Shown one piece after another: positions 53,243 to 61,961 of a DNA stretch of 64,000 nucleotides. A model generated the notes under the pieces. It saw only the letters and a list, made by a program, of their open reading frames with translations. It ran no database searches and was not told where the DNA came from. Both the position numbers and the translations under genes were made by a program. Source of the DNA: Oribacterium sp. C9 (GTDB taxonomy: Bacteria; Bacillota; Clostridia; Lachnospirales; Lachnospiraceae); contig NZ_MUHW01000012.1 of assembly GCF_002007235.1 (NCBI RefSeq), positions 1-64,000 of the forward strand, in the 5' to 3' direction. Position 1 is the stretch's first letter, and each line of letters begins with the position of its first letter.

Positions 53243-53551
53243 ATGGACGTCAATTTACGTACAACTCTGATTGGTAAAGTGGGCTATACCGGTCAGGAAA
53301 AGAACATCAAAAAAGAAAAATCCTCTTCCGCATCATCCGCATCTTATGTGAGTAGTTATGATAAAGCATCTTTTACTGACGCTGTCAGCGATGAGAGCTT
53401 TGCATCCATGCTCGCATCGAGAACAGCCTCATCCATGAGAGCTGGTGTAAGTGAAGCGAGAGTTGCAGAGCTGAAGGCGCAGGTTCAGTCCGGCACATAT
53501 CAGATCGATTCAACCAGGATTGCGGAGCGTATGCTTGGATACAGAGGATGA
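53243..53551 (+). CDS. flgM: anti-sigma-28 factor FlgM
   Basis: The 102-residue protein has the FlgM C-terminal sigma-binding helices: SEARVAELKAQVQSGTYQID and STRIAERMLG. The first half is Ser/Lys-rich and disordered, as usual. It binds and inhibits sigma-28 until the hook is complete and FlgM is exported. ATG at 53243 follows AAGGAGG. flgN begins 20 bases later. Confidence 0.93.
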   Translation: MDVNLRTTLIGKVGYTGQEKNIKKEKSSSASSASYVSSYDKASFTDAVSDESFASMLASRTASSMRAGVSEARVAELKAQVQSGTYQIDSTRIAERMLGYRG

Positions 53552-53570
53552 TCTTGCAAAAGGAGACATT

Positions 53571-54002
53571 ATGTCAGACTCTGCAGTATTTAACGATTTT
53601 ACTGAGGTGCTGTCATCTCAGGCAGCTGTTGTAAAGAAACTTGTTAAACTTGAACAGGATTTCAGCGTCTCTGCATCAGAGGATGATCCTGAAAAACTTG
53701 ATGCATTGGTGAAGGAAGCACAACCGGATCTTTTGAATTTTCGTGGTCTTGAGAAAAAGCGCATTAGACTTGCTGATCAGCTCGGATGGAAAGGGCTCAG
53801 GTTTTCTCAGATTCTCAGTCAGGTATCCGAAGATCAAAAGCTTGTTTTAGCTCCTCTTTTCGAGGAACTCAGGACCGCTTTACATAGTCTCAGCGACGCT
53901 CAGGAGAGCGCAGACCGGATCATGCGTGTTCGTCTTAATGACGTAAACATCATCATCGCGAATCAGCGTGTTCCGAAACCTTTCCAGGACACTTTGGCGT
54001 GA
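53571..54002 (+). CDS. flgN: flagellar export chaperone FlgN
   Basis: The 143-residue helical protein has a coiled-coil start (FNDFTEVLSSQAAVVKKLVK) and matches FlgN in size, in its central EKKRIRLADQLG and in its position. FlgN escorts FlgK and FlgL, encoded directly downstream, to the export apparatus. ATG 53571 follows AAAAGGAG. A strong terminator follows, so flgMN and flgKL are separate units. Confidence 0.85.
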   Translation: MSDSAVFNDFTEVLSSQAAVVKKLVKLEQDFSVSASEDDPEKLDALVKEAQPDLLNFRGLEKKRIRLADQLGWKGLRFSQILSQVSEDQKLVLAPLFEELRTALHSLSDAQESADRIMRVRLNDVNIIIANQRVPKPFQDTLA

Positions 54003-54035
54003 TTTCACCCTTTAACTTATCTTTTTATTGATTTT

Positions 54036-54073
54036 GTGGTCATACATTTAGCATGTATGACCACTATTTTTTT
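54036..54073 (+). terminator. terminator of flgM-flgN
   Basis: GTGGTCATACA (54036-54046) and TGTATGACCAC (54054-54064) form a perfect 11-bp stem, then TTTTTTT. Confidence 0.95.
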
Positions 54074-54094
54074 ATATTTATACCCCCGATTAAC

Positions 54095-54121
54095 TAATAT
54101 CTCCTGTTTTTTGGTCGATAA
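54095..54121 (+). promoter_or_regulatory. sigma-28 promoter of flgK-flgL
   Basis: TAAT (54095-54098), 15 bases, GTCGATAA (54114-54121), about 140 bases before flgK. Confidence 0.68.
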
Positions 54122-54263
54122 ATGATTAGGAAGTGTAATGATTGGGTCTAAGTATGTGTGAAATCAAAGCATAACCTTTTGATTTTTAACTTTTGAACTT
54201 GAAACATATATCATTCATTTTTTAACACCCGCTTTTAACTGTTTTTTTATATAGGAGGTATAT

Positions 54264-56747
54264 ATGGTTCGCGCAACATTCGCAGGTTTCCAAACAGCTC
54301 TTACATCTCTGCAGGCGAACTCAAGAAAACTTGATGTCACATCCCAGAACCTCGCCAACATGAACGTTGAAGGTTATACAAGGCAGCAGTTAAAAACATC
54401 AAGTCTTAACTATGAAAATCCTGTTTCATTCTACATGAATGAAAATGATGTAAATGTAGGTTACGGTGTTGCCATGGATGGTGTCATGCAGATTCGTGAC
54501 GAGTTCATGGACATACAGTATCGTGATCAGAATACGATGACCGAATACAACAGTACGATAGAGTATTCTCTGAACACTCTTGCCAAATTCATGGACGAGT
54601 CAAATCATGACGGAATCCGTGCTTCTTTGGATGCTATCCAGAAAGCTCTTACGACCATGCAGGATTCCTCCAAGGTACAGGATCCAGTATATGAAGGACA
54701 GTTACAGTCTGATATGAATGCAACTGCCGTTCTCCTGAACTCTGCAGCAAAACAGATAAAGACCGCAGAGGACAACGAATTTGAGAAGCTCTCCGGCGAG
54801 GGCACATCCAGCAGAGGAGCCATTGAAAACATCAACACACTTCTTCAGGAGATTGGTGATCTGAACATCAAGATAAAGGATAACCAGCTTCTGGGCAACT
54901 CAGCTCTCGAGCTCCAGGATGAGAGAAATATGAAGATCGATGAGCTCTCAGGCTACATTCCCATAACTGTTGAGTATTATTCTGAAGAGTATAAAGTTGG
55001 CGGTCAAACCCGTTATCGTATTTATAATTATGATTCATCAGGAAGAGTTTGCGGTCGTTCCGATTGGCCTGAGGATCTTCGTATAACTCTGGACTATACT
55101 ACAAAGGAAGCAGACGGCTCTATCAAGCAGGACTCTATCATACTGGTAAACGGTACCTATAGAGATGCTGATAAGAAAAACTACGGTTCTGTTGCTTTAA
55201 AGGATGGATACACAAAGTGGAAATATTCAGATAATATTACAACAGCAACAAGTGGTAAAAACAGCTCTATCGACGCTATAACTGATACTTCCGGCACTCC
55301 GAATCCTCCTCATACCTTAGAGGAAGTTAAAATATTAGGTGTTCAGCAACTGGCATCAGCAGCGTCATATACATCTAAAACATTCCATATACTAGATGAT
55401 CAAGGCAATGAAACTTCTGATCTTGCAACTAAATTCTCTAAACTTTCTGATATAGGTTTTAAAGATGATGATATATCTGCCATAAAAATTGGTGAAAAGA
55501 GCCTCACTGGTTTGGATAAAGATTCAACTATTCAGGAATTAGTGAATGCTATTAACAAAGAGGATACCGGTGTTGTTGCCGCTTTCGATTCAGGCGTCTT
55601 CACTTTCACTTCTAAAGAAACTGGTGACAACAGCACAGTTAATCTTAGCACCGAAACAAATTCTTTATTTGATGGTACCACTACCGCAGGAAAAGATACC
55701 ATCATGTTCGTTCAGTATGGCAGTTCAACCCCTGAAAAACTGACAAGCCATACTAACGTTGTAAAAGTGGATGGTATGAGCGTAACTGTAAACAAAGAAT
55801 TCGGAGATATTCAGACCGACCCATTAGGAAACTTCTTAAGCTCTGATTCCTCTGCAAGCGTAAGCTATAAGGAGACCTTATCACAGCCTTTAGATGTACA
55901 GCTTCAGTTTACAGGATACGATGAGGCTGCCCCTTCTACACCAACAAGCGTAAAAAGGACCACTGCCAACAGCAGTTCTGTTTCGGGTGATGAAAGTATC
56001 ACCTTCTCCGGCGGTTCTGTTCAGGCAAGCCTCGATATGCTTGCAAAATCAGACCCGAATGGTACTGCAACCAGTGGTCTGAAACAGGGAACCTACTATG
56101 GTTATGACTACTACATGGATGAGCTTGATAACTTCGCGAGAACACTGGCAAAAGAAATGAATGTATATAACTACGCCGGTAATGAGTGGGATTACCCCAA
56201 TAAATCGGAAGAGTATGCTATCAATGATGCAATAAATGCAATTAATGGAGAGGGTAGTTACTCCTCTATAGGACCGACAAAAGATAACCTGCTTTTTGTG
56301 AACAGGAATACCCAGACTGCAAAATATACAGAAACTAACGGCAAGATCACTGATGGTGAAATCACCGCTGAAAATATTTCCATTTCGACATTGTGGGTAA
56401 ACGGCACTACGAAAATAGGTCTCAGAGGTGAATCTTCCAATAACACTATCTTGAATATGTTGGAATCTTTTACACAGCCTCATAAAGAGATCGGCGATAA
56501 AACTTATGCAAACTATATGAACAGTTTATCTACTAAGCTTGCCAACGATCAGGAAAACAATAAGGATGCCCTGGACACCAACAAGACTGTCCTTACAAGC
56601 ATCACCAGCTCCAAGGATCAGCTTTCAGGAGTCAGCCTTGATGAAGAAGCTGCCAATATGATGACATATGTTTCTTCATACAATGCCGCAGCAAAAGTAA
56701 TTACTGCATATGATGAGACTATCAAATCTCTTTTGGCACTTATCTGA
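54264..56747 (+). CDS. flgK: flagellar hook-associated protein FlgK with an inserted FliD-like module
   Basis: 827 residues, longer than the usual 450-650. The hook-junction ends are intact: N-terminal FAGFQTALTSLQANSRKLDV and TSQNLANMNVEGYTRQ, C-terminal GVSLDEEAANMMTYVSSYNA and AKVITAYDETIKSLL. The middle (residues about 356-535, bases about 55329-55868) matches the FliD of this window along about 180 residues: GVQQLASAASYTSKTF versus GVSQLASSAYYTSQSF; ELVNAINKEDTGVVAAF versus DLVNAINSSDAGVKATF; TAGKDTIMFVQYG versus TAGKDTIMYVSYG; FGDIQTD in both. AGGAGG lies upstream of the ATG. It joins hook and filament. Confidence 0.95.
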   Translation: MVRATFAGFQTALTSLQANSRKLDVTSQNLANMNVEGYTRQQLKTSSLNYENPVSFYMNENDVNVGYGVAMDGVMQIRDEFMDIQYRDQNTMTEYNSTIEYSLNTLAKFMDESNHDGIRASLDAIQKALTTMQDSSKVQDPVYEGQLQSDMNATAVLLNSAAKQIKTAEDNEFEKLSGEGTSSRGAIENINTLLQEIGDLNIKIKDNQLLGNSALELQDERNMKIDELSGYIPITVEYYSEEYKVGGQTRYRIYNYDSSGRVCGRSDWPEDLRITLDYTTKEADGSIKQDSIILVNGTYRDADKKNYGSVALKDGYTKWKYSDNITTATSGKNSSIDAITDTSGTPNPPHTLEEVKILGVQQLASAASYTSKTFHILDDQGNETSDLATKFSKLSDIGFKDDDISAIKIGEKSLTGLDKDSTIQELVNAINKEDTGVVAAFDSGVFTFTSKETGDNSTVNLSTETNSLFDGTTTAGKDTIMFVQYGSSTPEKLTSHTNVVKVDGMSVTVNKEFGDIQTDPLGNFLSSDSSASVSYKETLSQPLDVQLQFTGYDEAAPSTPTSVKRTTANSSSVSGDESITFSGGSVQASLDMLAKSDPNGTATSGLKQGTYYGYDYYMDELDNFARTLAKEMNVYNYAGNEWDYPNKSEEYAINDAINAINGEGSYSSIGPTKDNLLFVNRNTQTAKYTETNGKITDGEITAENISISTLWVNGTTKIGLRGESSNNTILNMLESFTQPHKEIGDKTYANYMNSLSTKLANDQENNKDALDTNKTVLTSITSSKDQLSGVSLDEEAANMMTYVSSYNAAAKVITAYDETIKSLLALI

Positions 56748-56820
56748 TGTTTATTAACAGATTTATGTGAATATATAACGTGATTTACACTCTATTATAA
56801 ATCAGGAAAGGAGAACGATC

Positions 56821-58035
56821 ATGCGTGTAACGTCTTCAACCTTTTATAAAGACTATGCTCAGTCCGTTCAGAACCTGAAATCCATCTACAACAAGAGTAT
56901 GGAACAGGTCTCAAGCGGCAAGAAATATGAGAATGCAGCAGAAAGTCCTTTGGACTACTATGCAGGTAAAAAGATAGATAACCTTTATAACGATGCAGTG
57001 ACCAAGGACACCATGATAAAGGATGTCATGAACCGACTGGAACAGCAGGAAGCCTCTTCCCGCTCCATGTATTCACAGATGGGCACCCTAAACATTAAGT
57101 ATGAGCAGATGGCATCAGCTTCTTATCAAGGCTTGGAAAGTACCGTTGATACCATGGTCACACTAATGAAAAACACACAGCAGACCATGGCTCAGGATCT
57201 CAACTCTTCATACTCAAATTACTATGTTATGGGTGGAAATGATGCCACAACTGTACCTTTTACTATGTCAGAAAATGGTCTGACTCTAACATTCCATCAT
57301 AAATTCCCCGGTGATGATACAGCTACAGTTATGAGTATGACTTATGACTATGACAGTAATGGATTTAAATATAAAGGAACTGACAAAGATGGCAACGCTA
57401 TGGACGAAGACACCACTGTGAAAAAGATAATTCTGGCCATGAGAGAACAGGGACGCATGTCTCTCGGATATGGAGACATTACCACCAGAACGACTTTGCC
57501 TGACACCTACTATGGCGGTCTCAATATGGTTACCGGTATAACTTCCGATAGACTCAGAGAGCTGGATCCGGATGAACCACCGTTTCAGAATCAAACAAAG
57601 GTAGATGAAGTCTTTAAAGAATTTAAAGATGCCATGAACAACTCGGCTTTTGGACTCAATGCCCGTGCCATCGTTTCCACTGACAATTATCGTAAATCTT
57701 TTAATGAGTCTGATACTACATTATATCAAAAACATGATGAGCTTCAGGAAACTATGAACCATGATCTTGCCTATGTTCTGGAACATTGGGACGGTGCCAT
57801 GCAAAGGGTCAGCAACACCTTTAGACGTATAGGTGTAGTTACCTCCACTCTTGAAGATGTTCAGTCCAGACTTCAGACCGCTCAGGACAGCTATATCAAG
57901 GAGTACAACGACCACCTTGCCATCGACACATATGATGCCATAGTGAAGATGTACCAGAATCAGTTCTCATACAATGCAGCTATGCAGGTCGGCTCAAAGA
58001 TCATGCAGAATTCTTTGTTCGATTTTGTACGATAA
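56821..58035 (+). CDS. flgL: flagellar hook-associated protein FlgL
   Basis: 404 residues with conserved flagellin-like ends: MRVTSSTFYKDYAQSVQNL and SMEQVSSGKKYENAAESPLD (N-terminal), SRLQTAQDSYIKEYNDHLAI and the final helix (C-terminal). It is the second hook-filament junction protein. It starts 73 bases after flgK with AAAGGAG, so probably co-transcribed. The middle part is a larger variable domain (about 150-260). Confidence 0.95.
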   Translation: MRVTSSTFYKDYAQSVQNLKSIYNKSMEQVSSGKKYENAAESPLDYYAGKKIDNLYNDAVTKDTMIKDVMNRLEQQEASSRSMYSQMGTLNIKYEQMASASYQGLESTVDTMVTLMKNTQQTMAQDLNSSYSNYYVMGGNDATTVPFTMSENGLTLTFHHKFPGDDTATVMSMTYDYDSNGFKYKGTDKDGNAMDEDTTVKKIILAMREQGRMSLGYGDITTRTTLPDTYYGGLNMVTGITSDRLRELDPDEPPFQNQTKVDEVFKEFKDAMNNSAFGLNARAIVSTDNYRKSFNESDTTLYQKHDELQETMNHDLAYVLEHWDGAMQRVSNTFRRIGVVTSTLEDVQSRLQTAQDSYIKEYNDHLAIDTYDAIVKMYQNQFSYNAAMQVGSKIMQNSLFDFVR

Positions 58036-58105
58036 GATTGATAATTTTTTAAAAATCATAGCAATATTTAATATAATAAGATATACTTAATGGAGGTTGT
58101 CATTC

Positions 58106-58582
58106 ATGTTGACATTAGAAACAAGAGACTATGGCACTATCGAATACGAGGAGTCAGACCTCATTCATTTCACTGATGGACTCTTTGGATTTACAGAGTT
58201 AAAGGACTATATTCCTCTCGTTTTGGATGAAAATGAGGATAATACTATCCTTCTTTTGCAGTCCATCGCAAACACAGACATCGCCTTTGTAGTCGTCAAT
58301 CCATTCTCGCTTGATCCGGATTATGATCCGGTTCTGAGTCCTGAGGAATTGTCGTATCTACATGTCAAATCTGAGAATGATCTTTCATATTATGTTATCT
58401 GTGTCCTCAGGAACAACTATCTCGAGAACACGGTCAATATGAAAGCGCCGGTTGTTATTAATCCTGATAAGCGTATCGGCATGCAGGTGATACTTAACGA
58501 TTCTGAGTATGAATTCAGAAAAAAATTAAGTTCTTTCTCTGCCGTTCAGGAGGGCCTCACACAAAGTGCAGCCAACGCTTGA
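58106..58582 (+). CDS. fliW: flagellar assembly factor FliW
   Basis: 158 residues: LETRDYGTIEYEESDLIHF opens the domain and FTDGLFGFTELKDYIPLVLD follows, typical of FliW, as is FVVVNPFSLDPDY. FliW binds flagellin and CsrA; free flagellin lets FliW release CsrA repression control. ATG at 58106 (GGAGG upstream) is preferred to TTG 58097. csrA follows in the same unit. Confidence 0.95.
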   Translation: MLTLETRDYGTIEYEESDLIHFTDGLFGFTELKDYIPLVLDENEDNTILLLQSIANTDIAFVVVNPFSLDPDYDPVLSPEELSYLHVKSENDLSYYVICVLRNNYLENTVNMKAPVVINPDKRIGMQVILNDSEYEFRKKLSSFSAVQEGLTQSAANA

Positions 58583-58625
58583 TTATCGGAGGACCGATAA
58601 ATAAAAGTATAGGGTAGGTGATTTG

Positions 58626-58925
58626 ATGCTGATATTAAGACGAAAGAAAAACGAAAGTATACTCATTGGAGACAATATCAGAATTACTGTAGTAGAAAGT
58701 GCATCAGACGGTGTAAGACTTGCCATAGATGCGCCGAAACAGATTTCTATTCTTCGTGAAGAACTTTCCATAGCAGAACAGGAAAACAAGAACGCTACAT
58801 CGCCAAATCCTGACGCTATTACCGGTCTTCAGGACTCCTTGAAGCATATCACCCTGAAAAAGAATAAACCATCTGCTTCTGACACGAAGCCTTCTGATAA
58901 GGAAGCTGAAAAAACTGAAAATTGA
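58626..58925 (+). CDS. csrA: carbon storage regulator CsrA with C-terminal extension
   Basis: 99 residues. The first 50 are the CsrA RNA-binding core: MLILRRKKNESILIGDNIRI, VRLAIDAPKQISILREEL. The remaining 45 or so form a Lys/Ser/Glu-rich tail, longer than in the usual 60-75 residue CsrA. ATG 58626 follows TAGGTG. In Firmicutes CsrA represses flagellin translation and is antagonised by FliW; both flagellin leaders here have matching sites. Confidence 0.95.
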   Translation: MLILRRKKNESILIGDNIRITVVESASDGVRLAIDAPKQISILREELSIAEQENKNATSPNPDAITGLQDSLKHITLKKNKPSASDTKPSDKEAEKTEN

Positions 58926-58937
58926 TTTATACTATTT

Positions 58938-58970
58938 CCCTTCGTCCACATGACGAAGGGTTTTTGTTTG
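58938..58970 (+). terminator. terminator of flgK-flgL-fliW-csrA
   Basis: CCCTTCGTC and GACGAAGGG form a 9-bp stem followed by TTTTTG. Confidence 0.93.
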
Positions 58971-59004
58971 TTTTTTATCTCTGTAATCATTTCTTTACGA
59001 GATG

Positions 59005-59039
59005 AAAAAAGACGGCTGATCCTTTCAGATTCAACCGCC
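59005..59039 (-). terminator. terminator of the gene at 59057-60940
   Basis: On the minus strand GGCGGTTGA pairs with TCAGCCGTC (two G-U), followed by TTTTTT. Confidence 0.85.
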
Positions 59040-59056
59040 TGTAAACTTTAGCATAC

Positions 59057-60940
59057 TTATCCGTCTTCCCTGTCTTCAACTTCCTGAATGGTCGGAAAAC
59101 GCCATTTCTGAACACCCACGGAATTATGATTCTCATCCTGGGCAACAACTATCTCCGGCTCTCTAGGTCTTTTCTGATCCCAGGAATCATCTGAATTCTT
59201 ATCATCTTTAAATCCATATTCGATCTCACCTGATTCAGTGTACTGTGACGTTATAGTCACCTTATCGGAAGTTCGGTTTTTTTCATTGGACAAAAGATTA
59301 TTGAACAGCGATACATCCATACCGGCCAGAGAATCTGTTCCAAAGCCAAATACTGACTGATAGTCCTTAGTATCAGATTCTTTTTCTTCATCACCATCAG
59401 AATTCTGATCATCACTAGCAGGGGCAGGTCTCTCCTGAGGTCTGGTATCCAGCTTCGGGAACTGCCACAATCCTATCTCTGTCTCTGCATTCTCATCTAC
59501 TATAAAATCATCTTCACTGACATTATCATCTGCGCTTGCCATGATTTCTTCCTCTAGTTCAGACTTCTGCTGTTCATCTGCAAGTACTGAGTCGAATATC
59601 TTTCCGCTCTTGATACCATCTTCCATGGATACTGCTACACCACCGAGATCATCTTTCTCCAACGCCCTTGTTGTCTTTGTCTCTCTCGGAAGATAAGAAA
59701 TATCACCGGACTTCTTAACTCCTGAAGAGGATTTACTCTCCTTCTTATCCCTGTCATCAGATTCAAACTGTACCCGAAGAGAGGTCTTTATCATCCTTAT
59801 ACCTCTGAACAGCCAGAAAAACGGCAACAGGAAAGGAAATTTCTCCAAAGAAGGATATAACGAGCTCATATACTTGTATTCCGGGAATATCCAAAGTATC
59901 TGCTGCTTTACTCTCCTCCAGAAATCACTGCGCTGCTTCTTTCGAAGTTCCTTCTCCTCTTCACGTTTCTCCTTATCAAGTTCCTTCTGTATCTCATTTC
60001 TGAGGGTATTGGCCTGTGGTACCATTTCAGTACCGATGACACCACTGGACAGTATACGGCTCTCTACCGCATCATACACTTCTCCATCTTCTATGGTGAG
60101 ATCCAGTATATCATCCGACCTGGTTCCAAACCACATGGCAGAGATATGAATCATGCATTGAACAAGAATATCTATCTTGAACTCTTTAAATCTTGTCCAT
60201 ATAAAGTTCTGGTTCATCTTTGCCTTGAACTGATGATAGAACAGAAATACATCCAGAAGCTTTCGTACTGTAAGCGCATTTTCACAATAGTTGTAACAGA
60301 TCTCAGCCATACGGAAAACAAAACTGGACTCCAATGAAAAGGTATGCATGGAATTGAAGGTTCTGTCTATATAAGCTCTCTCCATAAGAGCTGTCATACA
60401 CTTTTGATAGTTCTTCGTTATGAAGGGAAGCCTATAGTAGATTTCAACCATAAATCCATTTCCTGCACGCATATGCTCTCCAAACTTTGGATAGAAATGA
60501 TCAGTAAGGTATCCAAGATCTACCAAAAAACCCTTTGCAAGACTATAATCCTTTTCACTGAGAAGTAGTCTCAGTGGACTGTTACTGGCTGTTTCAGGAA
60601 TTCTGTAAAGGCGTCTCGTGGCTGATGATTCAAGCACCGTCGCGGATATTTTATGCATATTGAGAAGAGTCAGGATCTCAAGCTCCGAATTCTCATAACT
60701 TGATGAGTACATAAGACTCTCCTGATATCTCTCAAAAAATCTCTCTCCCCACTTCTCAGGAACCTGCTCCGAAGCCCCCAGCATACCGAGATAGATGATA
60801 TTGGCTATCTTGTGATAATCAGCCAGATGGAACAGTCTCTCCCAGTCCATCCTCATGCTTCTCTTGGGAATCTCTTTCTGTTTAATGACCGCTCCTGTAA
60901 GATTGATCAGATACCTGCCTTCAAATATGGTACGATTCAT
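59057..60940 (-). CDS. NTP_transf_5-like protein with long charged C-terminal region
   Basis: About 627 residues. The first 270 or so resemble the uncharacterised nucleotidyltransferase family NTP_transf_5 (PF14907): LFHLADYHKIANIIYLGML, a helical array and a beta segment where a DxD catalytic pair would be. Here that segment reads LRLLLSEKDYSLAKGFLVD, so the usual catalytic Asp pair is not evident. A basic linker and a disordered, Asp/Glu/Ser-rich C-terminal half (about 350-627) follow. ATG 60940 follows GGAGGAG. It is transcribed alone between csrA and fliT/S/D genes. Function unknown. Confidence 0.7.
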   Translation of the reverse strand: MNRTIFEGRYLINLTGAVIKQKEIPKRSMRMDWERLFHLADYHKIANIIYLGMLGASEQVPEKWGERFFERYQESLMYSSSYENSELEILTLLNMHKISATVLESSATRRLYRIPETASNSPLRLLLSEKDYSLAKGFLVDLGYLTDHFYPKFGEHMRAGNGFMVEIYYRLPFITKNYQKCMTALMERAYIDRTFNSMHTFSLESSFVFRMAEICYNYCENALTVRKLLDVFLFYHQFKAKMNQNFIWTRFKEFKIDILVQCMIHISAMWFGTRSDDILDLTIEDGEVYDAVESRILSSGVIGTEMVPQANTLRNEIQKELDKEKREEEKELRKKQRSDFWRRVKQQILWIFPEYKYMSSLYPSLEKFPFLLPFFWLFRGIRMIKTSLRVQFESDDRDKKESKSSSGVKKSGDISYLPRETKTTRALEKDDLGGVAVSMEDGIKSGKIFDSVLADEQQKSELEEEIMASADDNVSEDDFIVDENAETEIGLWQFPKLDTRPQERPAPASDDQNSDGDEEKESDTKDYQSVFGFGTDSLAGMDVSLFNNLLSNEKNRTSDKVTITSQYTESGEIEYGFKDDKNSDDSWDQKRPREPEIVVAQDENHNSVGVQKWRFPTIQEVEDREDG

Positions 60941-60957
60941 CACGCTCTCCTCCATAA

Positions 60958-60975
60958 AATCTGAACATTCAGATT
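60958..60975. promoter_or_regulatory. 18-bp palindrome before the NTP_transf_5-like gene
   Basis: AATCTGAA-CA-TTCAGATT: perfect 8-bp arms with a two-base centre, directly upstream of the ribosome binding site. Possible operator or leader hairpin. Confidence 0.4.
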
Positions 60976-61006
60976 ATTAAGGGATCTAACTAATACTTAA
61001 ATTTTA

Positions 61007-61043
61007 ACACAAAAGAACCACAGAGAACATCTCTGTGATTCTT
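61007..61043 (-). terminator. terminator of fliD-fliS-fliT-like operon
   Basis: AAGAACCACAGAG (61013-61025) and CTCTGTGATTCTT (61031-61043) pair with one mismatch; the minus-strand T-tract TTTTGTGTT is modest. Confidence 0.7.
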
Positions 61044-61086
61044 TATATTTTAATTCTTTTTAATGCTATCTGTCATCATCTGCAGT

Positions 61087-61488
61087 TCAATCCTTATAAT
61101 AAGACTCTTCTCTTGCAAGACGCTTATTCAGGAACTTATCCTGCTCCTGAAGTTCTTTTATAAGTAACTGTGTCTTCAGTCTTATATGTTTAACAGCCTT
61201 CTCATCTTCATTTTCAGGTTCTATCTCATCAGGTGCACAAAATATAAGCCTGTTCGCATCAAATGCAGCTTTAGGACCTATCTCACCCATTTCACGTATC
61301 TTTTGCCATGAATCCTCTACTCTCTCTATGGCTGACATACGCTCATCAAGTATGATCTCCGCAGTGGTGCCATCCTCTCCTGACAGAGCCTCTGAAAGCT
61401 CATCTGTAATATTTTTTATGTCCAGAATATAGCTGTATCTACGTTGATATAGCTTAGCCAGTTTTTCAACATCCAAAATATCTTCCAT
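61087..61488 (-). CDS. FliT-like flagellar accessory protein
   Basis: 133 residues, fully helical and charged (YQRRYSYILDIKNITDELSE; HIRLKTQLLIKELQEQDKFL), without recognised motif. It follows fliS by 17 bases in the fliD-fliS unit, where fliT normally stands, and its size and helical nature fit a FliT-type chaperone for FliD. ATG 61488 follows CGGGAG. Assignment rests mainly on position. Confidence 0.6.
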   Translation of the reverse strand: MEDILDVEKLAKLYQRRYSYILDIKNITDELSEALSGEDGTTAEIILDERMSAIERVEDSWQKIREMGEIGPKAAFDANRLIFCAPDEIEPENEDEKAVKHIRLKTQLLIKELQEQDKFLNKRLAREESYYKD

Positions 61489-61505
61489 GACTCTCTCCCG
61501 ATATG

Positions 61506-61907
61506 TCACCCCACTACGCTTGCAGTCTGAACTATATGCTCATCCTTTACCTGCATACTGGCACCTTCAAAACCATCTCTCAGATTCTGAATGATCTCTA
61601 TGAGCTTAGGTATCTCATCAGCCTTACGGTTTCCGCCGGCTCTTATCTTCGATAGATCATAAATGAGATAATCGTACAGTCTTCTCAGATCTTTACTTAT
61701 AGGGACCGACATATCCAGTGTCTTTATAAGGTATCTGATGATCTTCAGTGCTTTCCCGATATACTCTTCAAAAGCTGTATTATCTTGATCCTGTAAAGCT
61801 ATATCAGCTTTTCGAAGATCCTTCATACATTCATCATACAAAAGAAGCAGTAATTCCACCGGTGTCATAGAATATATCGTATCTTCCTTATATTTATCAT
61901 AAATCAT
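61506..61907 (-). CDS. fliS: flagellin export chaperone FliS
   Basis: 133 residues: IYSMTPVELLLLLYDECMKD (flagellin-binding first helix), ALKIIRYLIKTLDMSVPISK, LRRLYDYLIYDLSKI. It binds the flagellin C-terminal helix and prevents premature polymerisation. GAGGG precedes the ATG. Between fliD and the fliT-like gene, as usual. Confidence 0.95.
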   Translation of the reverse strand: MIYDKYKEDTIYSMTPVELLLLLYDECMKDLRKADIALQDQDNTAFEEYIGKALKIIRYLIKTLDMSVPISKDLRRLYDYLIYDLSKIRAGGNRKADEIPKLIEIIQNLRDGFEGASMQVKDEHIVQTASVVG

Positions 61908-61961
61908 AAAAACACCCTCTTTACAATATGATTTTATTCACTGTTTATATCGACAAAAATC

